The notes beneath the pieces were generated by a model, which was not told the origin of the DNA, did not search any database, and saw only the letters and a program-made list of their open reading frames with translations. Of a DNA stretch of 64,000 nucleotides, positions 1 through 12,064 are shown in pieces (positions within the stretch are counted from its first letter, which is position 1; each line of letters begins with the position of its first letter). The translations under genes and the position numbers were made by a program. The stretch comes from Gordius sp. MW1 (lineage: Eukaryota; Nematomorpha; Gordioida; Gordea; Gordiidae). Location: assembly GCA_964036665.1 (NCBI GenBank), contig OZ038528.1, positions 10,856,501 through 10,920,500 of the forward strand, given 5' to 3'.

Positions 1-456
1 TCGTTTTCAGACGTGGTTTCCATGATAAAAAGTAAAAATTTATCAGAATTAGAAAACTATTACTTTGAAATCATGATCGCATAGTGCATTTTTGAAAAAT
101 TAAGCATTCACGTAGCGATACAACAAACTAATCGCAACAATAAAACGTTGTCTTTTGTCAAAATGATAGTTCTCGCAGCTTAAAACCTCTTTTCGGAAGT
201 CAATCGAGGATAATAGGATTCTCAAATTGGCCTACTATTATATATTTTTTCATGCTCTTTCACATAGAATCGAAAAAAATAAATATTTTTACCTCAAAAT
301 TTTTCACATATTTTTCTTTCAACCGTATTCATCCGATGAAAGTTGTCGTTTTCAGACGTGGTTTCCATGATAAAAAGTAAAAATTTATCAGAATCAGAAA
401 ACTATTACTTTGAAATCATGATCGCATAGTGCATTTTTGAAAAATTAAGCACTCAC

Positions 457-483
457 GTTGCGATACAACAAACTAATCGCAAC
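457..483. other. 8-bp perfect dyad in monomer core (example copy)
   Basis: GTTGCGAT and ATCGCAAC are perfect reverse complements separated by 11 bases (unit positions 112-138). The element recurs in most monomers. The right arm and spacer rarely change. The left arm is altered in recognisable subfamilies: GTAGCGAT with the GCATTCACG variant (for example 17223-17567), GGTGCGAT (46753, 48132, 50200 and related units), GTTGAGAT at 25070 and GTTCCGAT at 31935. It could be a binding site for a dimeric protein, or a cruciform or hairpin in transcripts. No function can be assigned from sequence alone. Confidence 0.75.
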
Positions 484-504
484 AATAAAACGTTGTCTTT
501 TGTC
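484..504 (+). other. AATAAA with downstream GT-rich tract (example copy)
   Basis: AATAAA (unit positions 139-144) is followed at once by GTTGTCTTTTGTC (147-159). The hexamer is present in nearly every monomer and survives in variants such as AATAATAAAAC and AATAAATCG. The order resembles a eukaryotic polyadenylation signal with a GU-rich element, but the spacing is tighter than usual and there is no transcript evidence. A second AATAAA lies in the A-tract segment at unit positions 278-283. Confidence 0.3.
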
Positions 505-617
505 AAAATGATAGTTCTCGCAGCTTAAAACCTCTTTTCGGGAGTCAATCGAGGATAATAGGATTCTCAAATTGGCCTACTTTTATATATTTTTTCATGC
601 TCTTTCACATAGAATCG

Positions 618-660
618 AAAAAAATAAATATTTTTACCTCAAAATTTTTCACATATTTTT
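618..660. other. A/T-tract segment, possible curved DNA (example copy)
   Basis: Unit positions 273-315 carry an A7 run, a T5 run, an A4T5 block and a second T5 run, centred about 12-13 bp apart. This is the main length-variable part of the monomer. The A-run grows to about 12-15 in some units (for example 27804-28146, 42276-42618, 53993-54337) and the TAAAT interruption is lost in others. Phased A-tracts can bend DNA, but the spacing here is longer than one helical turn, so curvature is only a possibility. Confidence 0.5.
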
Positions 661-2414
661 CTTTGAACCGTATTCATCCGATGAAAGTTGTCGTTTTCAG
701 ACGTGGTTTCCATGATAAAAAGTAAAAATTTATCAGAATCAGAAAACTATTACTTTGAAATCATGATCGCATAGTGCATTTTTGAAAAATTAAGCACTCA
801 CGTTGCGATACAACAAACTAATCGCAACAATAAAACGTTGTCTTTTGTCAAAATGATAGTTCTCGCAGCTTAAAACCTCTTTTCGGAAGTCAATCGAGGA
901 TAATAGGATTCTCAAATTGGCCTACTTTTATATATTTTTTCATGCTCTTTTACATAGAATCGAAAAAAATAAATATTTTTACCTCAAAATTTTTCACATA
1001 TTTTTCTTTCAACCGTATTCATCCGATGAAAGTTGTCGTTTTCAGACGTGGTTTCCATGATAAAAAGTAAAAATTTATCGGAATCAGAAAACTATTACTT
1101 TGAAATCATGATCGCATAGTGCATTTTTGAAAAATTAAGCACTCACGTTGCGATACAACAAACTAATCGCAACAATAAAACGTTGTCTTTTGTCAAAATG
1201 ATAGTTCTCGCAGCTTAAAACCTCTTTTCGGAAGTCAATCGAGGATAATAGGATTCTCAAATTGGCCTACTATTATATATTTTTTCATGCTCTTTCACAT
1301 AGAATCAAAAAAAATAAATATTTTTACCTCAAAATTTTTCACATATTTTTCTTTGAACCGTATTCATCCGATGAAAGTTGTCGTTTTCAGACGTGGTTTT
1401 CATGATAAAAAGTCAAAATTTATCAGAATCAGAAAACTATTACTTTGAAATCATGATCGCATAGTGCATTTTTGAAAAATTAAGCACTCACGTTGCGATA
1501 CAACAAACTAATCGCAACAATAAAACGTTGTCTTTTGTCAAAATGATAGTTCTCGCAGCTTAAAACCTCTTTTCGGAAGTCAATCGAGGATAATAGGATT
1601 CTCAAATTGGCCTACTTTTATATATTTTTTCATGCTCTTTCACATAGAATCGAAAAAAATAAATATTTTTACCTCAAAAGTTTTCACATATTTTTCTTTC
1701 AACCGTATTCATCCGATGAAAGTTGTCGTTTTCAGACGTGGTTTCCATGATGAAAAGTAAAAATTTATCAGAATCAGAAAACTGTTACTTTGAAATCATG
1801 ATCGCATAGTGCATTTTTGAAAAATTAAGCACTCACGTTGCGATACAACAAACTAATCGCAACAATAAAACGTTGTCTTTTGTCAAAATGATAGTTCTCG
1901 CAGCTTAAAACCTCTTTTCGGAAGTCAATCGAGGATAATAGGATTCTCAAATTGGCCTACTTTTATATATTTTCTCATGCTCTTTCACATAGAATCGAAA
2001 AAAATAAATATTTTTACCTTAAAAGTTTTCACATATTTTTCTTTCAACCGTATTTATCCGATGAAAGTTGTCGTTTTCAGACGTGGTTTCCATGATAAAA
2101 AGTAAAAATTTATCAGAATCAGAAAACTATTACTTTGAAATCATGATCGCATCGTGCATTTTTGAAAAATTAAGCACTCACGTTGCGATACAACAAACTA
2201 ATCGCAACAATAAAACGTTGTCTTTTGTCAAAATGATAGTTCTCGCAGCTTAAAACCTCTTTTCGGATGTCAATCGAGGATAATAGAATTCTCAAATAGC
2301 CTACTTTTATATATTTTTTCATGCTCTTTCACATAGAATCGAAAAAAATAAATATTTTTACCTCAAAAGTTTTCACATATTTTTCTTTCAAGCTAATTCA
2401 TCCGGTGAAAGTTG

Positions 2415-5400
2415 TCGTTTTCAGATGTGGTTTCCATGATAAAAAGTAAAAATTTATCAGAATCAGAAAACTATTACTTTGAAATCATGATCGCATAGTG
2501 CATTTTTGAAAAATTAAGCACTCACGTTGCGATACAACAAACTAATCGCAACAATAAAACGTTGTCTTTTGTCAAAATGATAGTTCTCGCAGCTTAAAAC
2601 CTCTTTTCGGATGTCAATCGAGGATAATAGGATTCTCAAACAGCCTACTTTTATATATTTTTTCATGCTCTTTCACATAGAATCGAAAAAAATAAATATT
2701 TTGACCCCATCATTTTTCACATATTTTTCTTTCAACCGTATTCATCCGATGAAAGTTGTCGTTTTCAGACGTGGTTTCCATGATAAAAAGTAAAAATTTA
2801 TCAGAATCAGAAAACTATTACTTTGAAATCATGATCGCATAGTGCATTTTTGAAAAATTAAGCATTCACGTTGCGATACAACAAACTAATCGCAACAATA
2901 AAACGTTGTCTTTTGTCAAAATGATAGTTCTCGCAGCTTAAAACCTCTTTTCGGAAGTCAATCGAGGATAATAGGATTCTCAAATTGGCCTACTATTATA
3001 TATTTTTTCATGCTCTTCCACATAGAATCGAAAAAAATAAATATTTTTACCTCAAAATTTTTCACATATTTTTCTTTCAACCGTATTCATCCGATGAAAG
3101 TTCTCGTTTTCAGACGTGGTTTCCATGATAAAAAGTAAAAATTTATCAGAATCAGAAAACTATTACTTTGAAATCATGATCGCATAGTGCATTTTTGAAA
3201 AATTAAGCATTCACGTAGCGATACAACAAACTAATCGCAATAATAAAACGTTGTCTTTTGTCAAAATGATAGTTCTCGCAGCTTAAAACCTCTTTTCGGG
3301 AGTCAATCGAGGATAATAGGATTCTCAAATTGGCCTACTTTTATATATTTTTTCATGCTCTTTCACATAGAATCGAAAAAAATAAATATTTTTACCTTAA
3401 AATTTTTCACATATTTTTCTTTGAACCGTATTCATCCGATGAAAGTTGTCGTTTTCAGACGTGGTTTCCATGATAAAAAGTAAAAATTTATCAGAATCAG
3501 AAAACTATTACTTTGAAATCATCATCGCATAGTGCATTTTTGAAAAATTAAGCACTCACGTTGCGATACAACAAACTAATCGCAACAATAAAACGTTGTC
3601 TTTTGTCAAAATGATAGTTCTCGCAGCTTAAAACCTCTTTTCGGAAGTCAATCGAGGATAATAGGATTCTCAAATTGGCCTACTTTTATATATTTTTTCC
3701 TACTCTTTCACATAGAATCGAAAAAAATAAATATTTTTACCTCAAAATTTTTCACATATTTTTCTTTCAACCGTATTCATCCGATGAAAGTTGTCGTTTT
3801 CAGACGTGGTTTCCATGATAAAAAGTAAAAATTTATCGGAATCAGAAAACTATTACTTTGAAATCATGATCGCATAGTGCATTTTTGAAAAATTAAGCAC
3901 TCACGTTGCGATACAACAAACTAATCGCAACAATAAAACGTTGTCTTTTGTCAAAATGATAGTTCTCGCAGCTTAAAACCTCTTTTCGGAAGTCAATCGA
4001 GGATAATAGGATTCTCAAATTGGCCTACTATTATATATTTTTTCATGCTCTTTCACATAGAATCGAAAAAAATAAATATTTTTGCCTCAAAATTTTTCAC
4101 ATATTTTTCTTTGAACCGTATTCATCCGATGAAAGTTGTCGTTTTCAGACGTGGTTTCCATGATAAAAAGTAAAAATTTATCAGAATCAGAAAACTATTA
4201 CTTTAAAATCATGATCGCATAGTGCATTTTTGAAAAATTAAGCACTCACGTTGCGATACAACAAACTAATCGCAACAATAAAACGTTGTCTTTTGTCAAA
4301 ATGATAGTTCTCGCAGCTTAAAAACTCTTTTCGGAAGTCAATCGAGGATAATAGGATTCTCAAATTGGCCTACTTTTATATATTTTTTCATGCTCTTTCA
4401 CATAGAATCGAAAAAAATCAATATTTTTACCTCAAAAGTTTTCACATATTTTTCTTTGAACCGTATTCATCCGATGAAAGTTGTCGTTTTCAGACGTGGT
4501 TTCCATGATAAAAAGTAAAAATTTATCAGAATCAGAAAACTATTACTTTGAAATCATGATCGCATAGTGCATTTTTGAAAAATTTAGCACTCACGTTGCG
4601 ATACAACAAACTAATCGCAACAATAAAACGTTGTCTTTTGTCAAAATGATAGTTCTCGCAGCTTAAAACCTCTTTTCGGAAGTCAATCGAGGATAATAGG
4701 ATTCTCAAATTGGCCTACTTTTATATATTTTTTCATGCTCTTTCACATAGAATCGAAAAAAATAAATATTTTTACCTTAAAATTTTTCACATATTTTTCT
4801 TTGAACCGTATTCATCCGATGAAAGTTGTCGTTTTCAGACGTGGTTTCCATGATAAAAAGTAAAAATTTATCAGAATCAGAAAACTATTACTTTGAAATC
4901 ATGATCGCATAGTGCATTTTTGAAAAATTAAGCATTCACGTAGCGATACAACAAACTAATCGCAATAATAAAACGTTGTCTTTTGTCAAAATGATAGTTC
5001 TCGCAGCTTAAAACCTCTTTTCGGGAGTCAATCGAGGATAATAGGATTCTCAAATTGGCCTACTTTTATATATTTTTTCATGCTCTTTCACATAGAATCG
5101 AAAAAAATAAATATTTTTACCTTAAAATTTTTCACATATTTTTCTTTGAACCGTATTCATCCGATGAAAGTTGTCGTTTTCAGACGTGGTTTCCATGATA
5201 AAAATTAAAAATTTATCAGAATCAGAAAACTATTACTTTGAAATCATCATCGCATAGTGCATTTTTGAAAAATTAAGCACTCACGTTGCGATACAACAAA
5301 CTAATCGCAACAATAAAACGTTGTCTTTTGTCAAAATGATAGTTCTCGCAGCTTAAAACCTCTATTCGGATGTCAATCGAGGATAATAGAATTCTCAAAT

Positions 5401-5517
5401 AGCCTACTTTTATATATTTTTTCATGCTCTTTCACATAGAATCGAAAAAAATAAATATTTTTACCTCAAAAGTTTTCACATATTTTTCTTTCAAGCTAAT
5501 TCATCCGGTGAAAGTTG
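2415..5517 (+). repeat. 9-mer HOR, copy 1 (3103 bp)
   Basis: Nine units start at 2415, 2759, 3104, 3449, 3794, 4139, 4484, 4829 and 5174. Markers of the first seven types are: GATGTGG plus TTGACCCC (2415), CTCTTCCAC (2759), GGGAGTC with AATAATAAAAC (3104), CATCATCGC with TTCCTACTC (3449), TATCGG with TTGCCTC (3794), AATCAATATT (4139) and AATTTAGC (4484). The last two differ from other copies: 4829 repeats the 3104 type, and 5174 is a hybrid that starts like 3449 and ends like the unit at 2071. Confidence 0.9.
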
Positions 5518-8500
5518 TCGTTTTCAGATGTGGTTTCCATGATAAAAAGTAAAAATTTATCAGAATCAGAAAACTATTACTTTGAAATCATGATCGCATA
5601 GTGCATTTTTGAAAAATTAAGCACTCACGTTGCGATACAACAAACTAATCGCAACAATAAAACGTTGTCTTTTGTCAAAATGATAGTTCTCGCAGCTTAA
5701 AACCTCTTTTCGGATGTCAATCGAGGATAATAGGATTCTCAAACAGCCTACTTTTATATATTTTTTCATGCTCTTTCACATAGAATCGAAAAAAATAAAT
5801 ATTTTGACCCCATCATTTTTCACATATTTTTCTTTCAACCGTATTCATCCGATGAAAGTTGTCGTTTTCAGACGTGGTTTCCATGATAAAAAGTAAAAAT
5901 TTATCAGAATCAGAAAACTATTACTTTGAAATCATGATCGCATAGTGCATTTTTGAAAAATTAAGCATTCACGTTGCGATACAACAAACTAATCGCAACA
6001 ATAAAACGTTGTCTTTTGTCAAAATGATAGTTCTCGCAGCTTAAAACCTCTTTTCGGAAGTCAATCGAGGATAATAGGATTCTCAAATTGGCCTACTATT
6101 ATATATTTTTTCATGCTCTTCCACATAGAATCGAAAAAAATAAATATTTTTACCTCAAAATTTTTCACATATTTTTCTTTCAACCGTATTCATCCGATGA
6201 AAGTTCTCGTTTTCAGACGTGGTTTCCATGATAAAAAGTAAAAATTTATCAGAATCAGAAAACTATTACTTTGAAATCATGATCGCATAGTGCATTTTTG
6301 AAAAATTAAGCATTCACGTAGCGATACAACAAACTAATCGCAATAATAAAACGTTGTCTTTTGTCAAAATGATAGTTCTCGCAGCTTAAAACCTCTTTTC
6401 GGGAGTCAATCGAGGATAATAGGATTCTCAAATTGGCCTACTTTTATATATTTTTTCATGCTCTTTCACATAGAATCGAAAAAAATAAATATTTTTACCT
6501 TAAAATTTTTCACATATTTTTCTTTGAACCGTATTCATCCGATGAAAGTTGTCGTTTTCAGACGTGGTTTCCATGATAAAAAGTAAAAATTTATCAGAAT
6601 CAGAAAACTATTACTTTGAAATCATCATCGCATAGTGCATTTTTGAAAAATTAAGCACTCACGTTGCGATACAACAAACTAATCGCAACAATAAAACGTT
6701 GTCTTTTGTCAAAATTATAGTTCTCGCAGCTTAAAACCTCTTTTCGGAAGTCAATCGAGGATAATAGGATTCTCAAATTGGCCTACTTTTATATATTTTT
6801 TCCTACTCTTTCACATAGAATCGAAAAAAATAAATATTTTTACCTCAAAATTTTTCACATATTTTTCTTTCAACCGTATTCATCCGATGAAAGTTGTCGT
6901 TTTCAGACGTGGTTTCCATGATAAAAAGTAAAAATTTATCGGAATCAGAAAACTATTACTTTGAAATCATGATCGCATAGTGCATTTTTGAAAAATTAAG
7001 CACTCACGTTGCGATACAACAAACTAATCGCAACAATAAAACGTTGTCTTTTGTCAAAATGATAGTTCTCGCAGCTTAAAACCTCTTTTCGGAAGTCAAT
7101 CGAGGATAATAGGATTCTCAAATTGGCCTACTATTATATATTTTTTCATGCTCTTTCACATAGAATCGAAAAAAATAAATATTTTTGCCTCAAAATTTTT
7201 CACATATTTTTCTTTGAACCGTATTCATCCGATGAAAGTTGTCGTTTTCAGACGTGGTTTCCATGATAAAAAGTAAAAATTTATCAGAATCAGAAAACTA
7301 TTACTTTAAAATCATGATCGCATAGTGCATTTTTGAAAAATTAAGCACTCACGTTGCGATACAAAAAACTAATCGCAACAATAAAACGTTGTCTTTTGTC
7401 AAAATGATAGTTCTCGCAGCTTAAAACCTCTTTTCGGAAGTCAATCGAGGATAATAGGATTCTCAAATTGGCCTACTTTTATATATTTTTTCATGCTCTT
7501 TCACATAGAATCGAAAAAAATCAATATTTTTACCTCAAAAGTTTTCACATATTTTTCTTTGAACCGTATTCATCCGATGAAAGTTGTCGTTTTCAGACGT
7601 GGTTTCCATGATAAAAAGTAAAAATTTATCAGAATCAGAAAACTATTACTTTGAAATCATGATCGCATAGTGCATTTTTGAAAAATTTAGCACTCACGTT
7701 GCGATACAACAAACTAATCGCAACAATAAAACGTTGTCTTTTGTCAAAATGATAGTTCTCGCAGCTTAAAACCTCTTTTCGGAAGTCAATCGAGGATAAT
7801 AGGATTCTCAAATTGGCCTACTTTTATATATTTTTTCATGCTCTTTCACATAGAATCGAAAAAAATAAATATTTTTACCTTAAAAGTTTTCACATATTTT
7901 TCTTTCAACCGTATTCATCCGATGAAAGTTGTCGTTTTCAGACGTGGTTTCCATGATAAAAAGTAAAAATTTATCAGAATCAGAAAACTATTACTTTGAA
8001 ATCATGATCGCATAGTGCATTTTTGAAAAATTAAGCACTCACGTTGCGATACAACAAACTAATCGCAACAATAAAACGTTGTCTTTTGTCAAAATGATAG
8101 TTCTCGCAGCTTAAAACCTCTTTTCGGATGTCAATCGAGGATAATAGGATTCTCAAACAGCCTACTTTTATATATTTTTTCATGCTCTTTCACATCGAAT
8201 CGAAAAAAATAAATATTTTTACCTCAACATTTTTTACATATTTTTCTTTCAACCGTATTCATCCGATGAAAGTTGTCGTTTTCAGACGTGGTTTCCATGA
8301 TAAAAAGTAAATATTTATCAGAATCAGAAAACTATTACTTTGAAATCATGATCGCTTAGTGCATTTTTGAAAAATTAAGCACTCACGTTGCGATACAACA
8401 AACTAATCGCAACAATAAAACGTTGTCTTTTGTCAAAATGATAGTTCTCGCAGCTTAAAACCTCTTTTCGGATGTCAATCGAGGATAATAGGATTCTCAA

Positions 8501-8619
8501 ACAGCCTACTTTTATATATTTTTTCATGCTCTTTCACATCGAATCGAAAAAAATAAATATTTTTACCTCAACATTTTTCACATATTTTTCTTTCAAGCGT
8601 ATTCATCCGGTGAAAGTTG
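5518..8619 (+). repeat. 9-mer HOR, copy 2 (3102 bp)
   Basis: Units start at 5518, 5862, 6207, 6552, 6897, 7242, 7587, 7932 and 8276. The first seven match copy 1 in order with very few differences (for example ACAAAAAACT in the 7242 unit). The eighth and ninth are a different pair: 7932 has CACATCGAATCG and CAACATTTTTTAC, and 8276 has GTAAATATTTA, GATCGCTTAG and the CAAGCG...CCGGTG ending that leads into the next GATGTGG unit. This pair recurs in copies 3 and 4. Confidence 0.9.
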
Positions 8620-11600
8620 TCGTTTTCAGATGTGGTTTCCATGATAAAAAGTAAAAATTTATCAGAATCAGAAAACTATTACTTTGAAATCATGATCGCA
8701 TAGTGCATTTTTGAAAAATTAAGCACTCACGTTGCGATACAACAAACTAATCGCAACAATAAAACGTTGTCTTTTGTCAAAATGATAGTTCTCGCAGCTT
8801 AAAACCTCTTTTCGGATGTCAATCGAGGATAATAGGATTCTCAAACAGCCTACTTTTATATATTTTTTCATGCTCTTTCACATAGAATCGAAAAAAATAA
8901 ATATTTTGACCCCATCATTTTTCACATATTTTTCTTTCAACCGTATTCATCCGATGAAAGTTGTCGTTTTCAGACGTGGTTTCCATGATAAAAAGTAAAA
9001 ATTTATCAGAATCAGAAAACTATTACTTTGAAATCATGATCGCATAGTGCATTTTTGAAAAATTAAGCATTCACGTTGCGATACAACAAACTAATCGCAA
9101 CAATAAAACGTTGTCTTTTGTCAAAATGATAGTTCTCGCAGCTTAAAACCTCTTTTCGGAAGTCAATCCAGGATAATAGGATTCTCAAATTGGCCTACTA
9201 TTATATATTTTTTCATGCTCTTCCACATAGAATCGAAAAAAATAAATATTTTTACCTCAAAATTTTTCACATATTTTTCTTTCAACCGTATTCATCCGAT
9301 GAAAGTTGTCGTTTTCAGACGTGGTTTCCATGATAAAAAGTAAAAATTTATCAGAATCAGAAAACTATTACTTTGAAATCATGATCGCATAGTGCATTTT
9401 TGAAAAATTAAGCATTCACGTAGCGATACAACAAACTAATCGCAATAATAAAACGTTGTCTTTTGTCAAAATGATAGTTCTCGCAGCTTAAAACCTCTTT
9501 TCGGGAGTCAATCGAGGATAATAGGATTCTCAAATTGGCCTACTTTTATATATTTTTTCATGCTCTTTCATATAGAATCGAAAAAAATAAATATTTTTAC
9601 CTAAAATTTTTCACATATTTTTCTTTGAACCGTATTCATCCGATGAAAGTTGTCGTTTTCAGACGTGGTTTCCATGATAAAAAGTAAAAATTTATCAGAA
9701 TCAGAAAACTATTACTTTGAAATCATCATCGCATAGTGCATTTTTGAAAAATTAAGCACTCACGTTGCGATACAACAAACTAATCGCAACAATAAAACGT
9801 TGTCTTTTGTCAAAATGATAGTTCTCGCAGCTTAAAACCTCTTTTCGGAAGTCAATCGAGGATAATAGGATTCTCAAATTGGCCTACTTTTATATATTTT
9901 TTCCTACTCTTTCACATAGAATCGAAAAAAATAAATATTTTTACCTCAAAATTTTTCACATATTTTTCTTTCAACCGTATTCATCCGATGAAAGTTGTCG
10001 TTTTCAGACGTGGTTTCCATGATAAAAAGTAAAAATTTATCGGAATCAGAAAACTATTACTTTGAAATCATGATCGCATAGTGCATTTTTGAAAAATTAA
10101 GCACTCACGTTGCGATACAACAAACTAATCGCAACAATAAAACGTTGTCTTTTGTCAAAATGATAGTTCTCGCAGCTTAAAACCTCTTTTCGGAAGTCAA
10201 TCGAGGATAATAGGATTCTCAAATTGGCCTACTATTATATATTTTTTCATGCTCTTTCACATAGAATCGAAAAAAATAAATATTTTTGCCTCAAAATTTT
10301 TCACATATTTTTCTTTGAACCGTATTCATCCGATGAAAGTTGTCGTTTTCAGACGTGGTTTCCATGATAAAAAGTAAAAATTTATCAGAATCAGAAAACT
10401 ATTACTTTGAAATCATGATCGCATAGTGCATTTTTGAAAAATTAAGCACTCACGTTGCGATACAACAAACTAATCGCAACAATAAAACGTTGTCTTTTGT
10501 CAAAATGATAGTTCTCGCAGCTTAAAACCTCTTTTCGGAAGTCAATCGAGGATAATAGGATTCTCAAATTGGCCTACTTTTATATATTTTTTCATGCTCT
10601 TTCACATAGAATCGAAAAAAATCCATATTTTTACCTCAAAAGTTTTCACATATTTTTCTTTCAACCGTATTCATCCGATGAAGGTTGTCGTTTTCAGACG
10701 TGGTTTCCATGATAAAAAGTAAAAATTTATCAGAATCAGAAAACTATTACTTTGAAATCATGATCGCATAGTGCATTTTTGAAAAATTTAGCACTCACGT
10801 TGCGATACAACAAACTAATCGCAACAATAAAACGTTGTCTTTTGTCAAAATGATAGTTCTCGCAGCTTAAAACCTCTTTTCGGAAGTCAATCGAGGATAA
10901 TAGGATTCTCAAATTGGCCTACTTTTATATATTTTTTCATGCTCTTTCACATAGAATCGAAAAAAATAAATATTTTTACCTTAAAAGTTTTCACATATTT
11001 TTCTTTCAACCGTATTCATCCGATGAAAGTTGTCGTTTTCAGACGTGGTTTCCATGATAAAAAGTAAAAATTTATCAGAATCAGAAAACTATTACTTTGA
11101 AATCATGATCGCATAGTGCATTTTTGAAAAATTAAGCACTCACGTTGCGATACAACAAACTAATCGCAACAATAAAACGTTGTCTTTTGTCAAAATGATA
11201 GTTCTCGCAGCTTAAAACCTCTTTTCGGATGTCAATCGAGGATAATAGGATTCTCAAACAGCCTACTTTTATATATTTTTTCATGCTCTTTCACATCGAA
11301 TCGAAAAAAATAAATATTTTTACCTCAACATTTTTTACATATTTTTCTTTCAACCGTATTCATCCGATGAAAGTTGTCGTTTTCAGACGTGGTTTCCATG
11401 ATAAAAAGTAAATATTTATCAGAATCAGAAAACTATTACTTTGAAATCATGATCGCTTAGTGCATTTTTGAAAAATTAAGCACTCACGTTGCGATACAAC
11501 AAACTAATCGCAACAATAAAACGTTGTCTTGTGTCAAAATGATAGTTCTCGCAGCTTAAAATTTCTTTTCGGATGTCAATCGAGGATAATAGGATTCTCA

Positions 11601-12064
11601 AACAGCCTACTTTTATATATTTTTTCATGCTCTTTCACATCGAATCGAAAAAAATAAATATTTTTACCTCAACATTTTTTACATATTTTTCTTTCAACCG
11701 TATTCATCCGATGAAAGTTGTCGTTTTCAGACGTGGTTTCCATGATAAAAAGTAAATATTTATCAGAATCAGAAAACTATTACTTTGAAATCATGATCGC
11801 TTAGTGCATTTTTGAAAAATTAAGCACTCACGTTGCGATACAACAAACTAATCGCAACAATAAAACGTTGTCTTTTGTCAAAATGATAGTTCTCGCAGCT
11901 TAAAACCTCTTTTCGGATGTCAATCGAGGATAATAGGATTCTCAAACAGCCTACTTTTATATATTTTTTCATGCTCTTTCACATCGAATCGAAAAAAATA
12001 AATATTTTTACCTCAACATTTTTCACATATTTTTCTTTCAAGCGTATTCATCCGGTGAAAGTTG
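8620..12064 (+). repeat. HOR copy 3, expanded to 10-mer (3445 bp)
   Basis: Units start at 8620, 8964, 9309, 9653, 9998, 10343, 10688, 11033, 11377 and 11721. The first seven follow the copy 1 order. The tail holds three CTTAG/CATCG-type units instead of two: 11377 combines the start of the 8276 type with the end of the 7932 type, adding one 344-bp unit. Private changes include AATCCATATT (10343 unit), GTCTTGTGTC (11377 unit) and a one-base loss giving ACCTAAAATT near 9600. Confidence 0.9.

Larger units (their letters stand above)
346..690 (+). repeat. Example monomer, used as reference phase
   Basis: This 345-bp unit is close to the window consensus and serves as a reference. In order it holds a variable 5' part (1-69), an ATCATGAT palindrome with a GATC site (70-78), a little-varying core (about 105-215) containing a long dyad, a variable segment beginning near CAAATTGGCC (about 230-270), a run of A/T tracts (273-315) and a 3' end that reads CTTTCAACC or CTTTGAACC before GATGAAAGTTG. 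A consensus of the same layout has 60 C and 45 G. This copy has GGGAGTC where most have GGAAGTC, and the CTTTGAACC ending. Confidence 0.9.
1..2414 (+). repeat. Irregular block of seven monomers
   Basis: Units start at 1, 346, 691, 1036, 1381, 1726 and 2071; the last is 344 bp. They resemble, in roughly the same order, the unit types of the HOR that follows: the unit at 1036 has TATCGG and CTACTATTA like the HOR unit at 3794, and the unit at 1726 has the CTTAAAAG ending like 7587. The unit at 2071 ends CAAGCTAATTCATCCGGTG, shared with the unit at 5174. The block therefore looks like a diverged or recombined relative of the 9-mer HOR. No gene. Confidence 0.8.

Noticed and set aside
343..362. 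CENP-B box in GTCGTTTTCAGACGTGG
   Set aside because: The spacing and key bases do not fit the canonical TTCG-N4-A-N2-CGGG pattern: GTCG replaces TTCG, one extra base lies in the spacer and CGTG replaces CGGG. TTCGGAAGTCAATCGAGG fits no better. The resemblance is too weak to call.
579..596. TATA box in CTTTTATATATTTTTTC
   Set aside because: It occurs in nearly every unit, is varied freely (TATAAATT, TATATGTT, TATATAGTT, TTTTAATATT) and lies in generally A+T-rich sequence with no start-site or gene downstream.
346..690. Monomer as an internal dimer of two ~172-bp halves
   Set aside because: Comparing the halves by eye shows only short shared words such as TTTTCA and GAAAA; no aligned similarity was found. 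A computed self-alignment would settle it.
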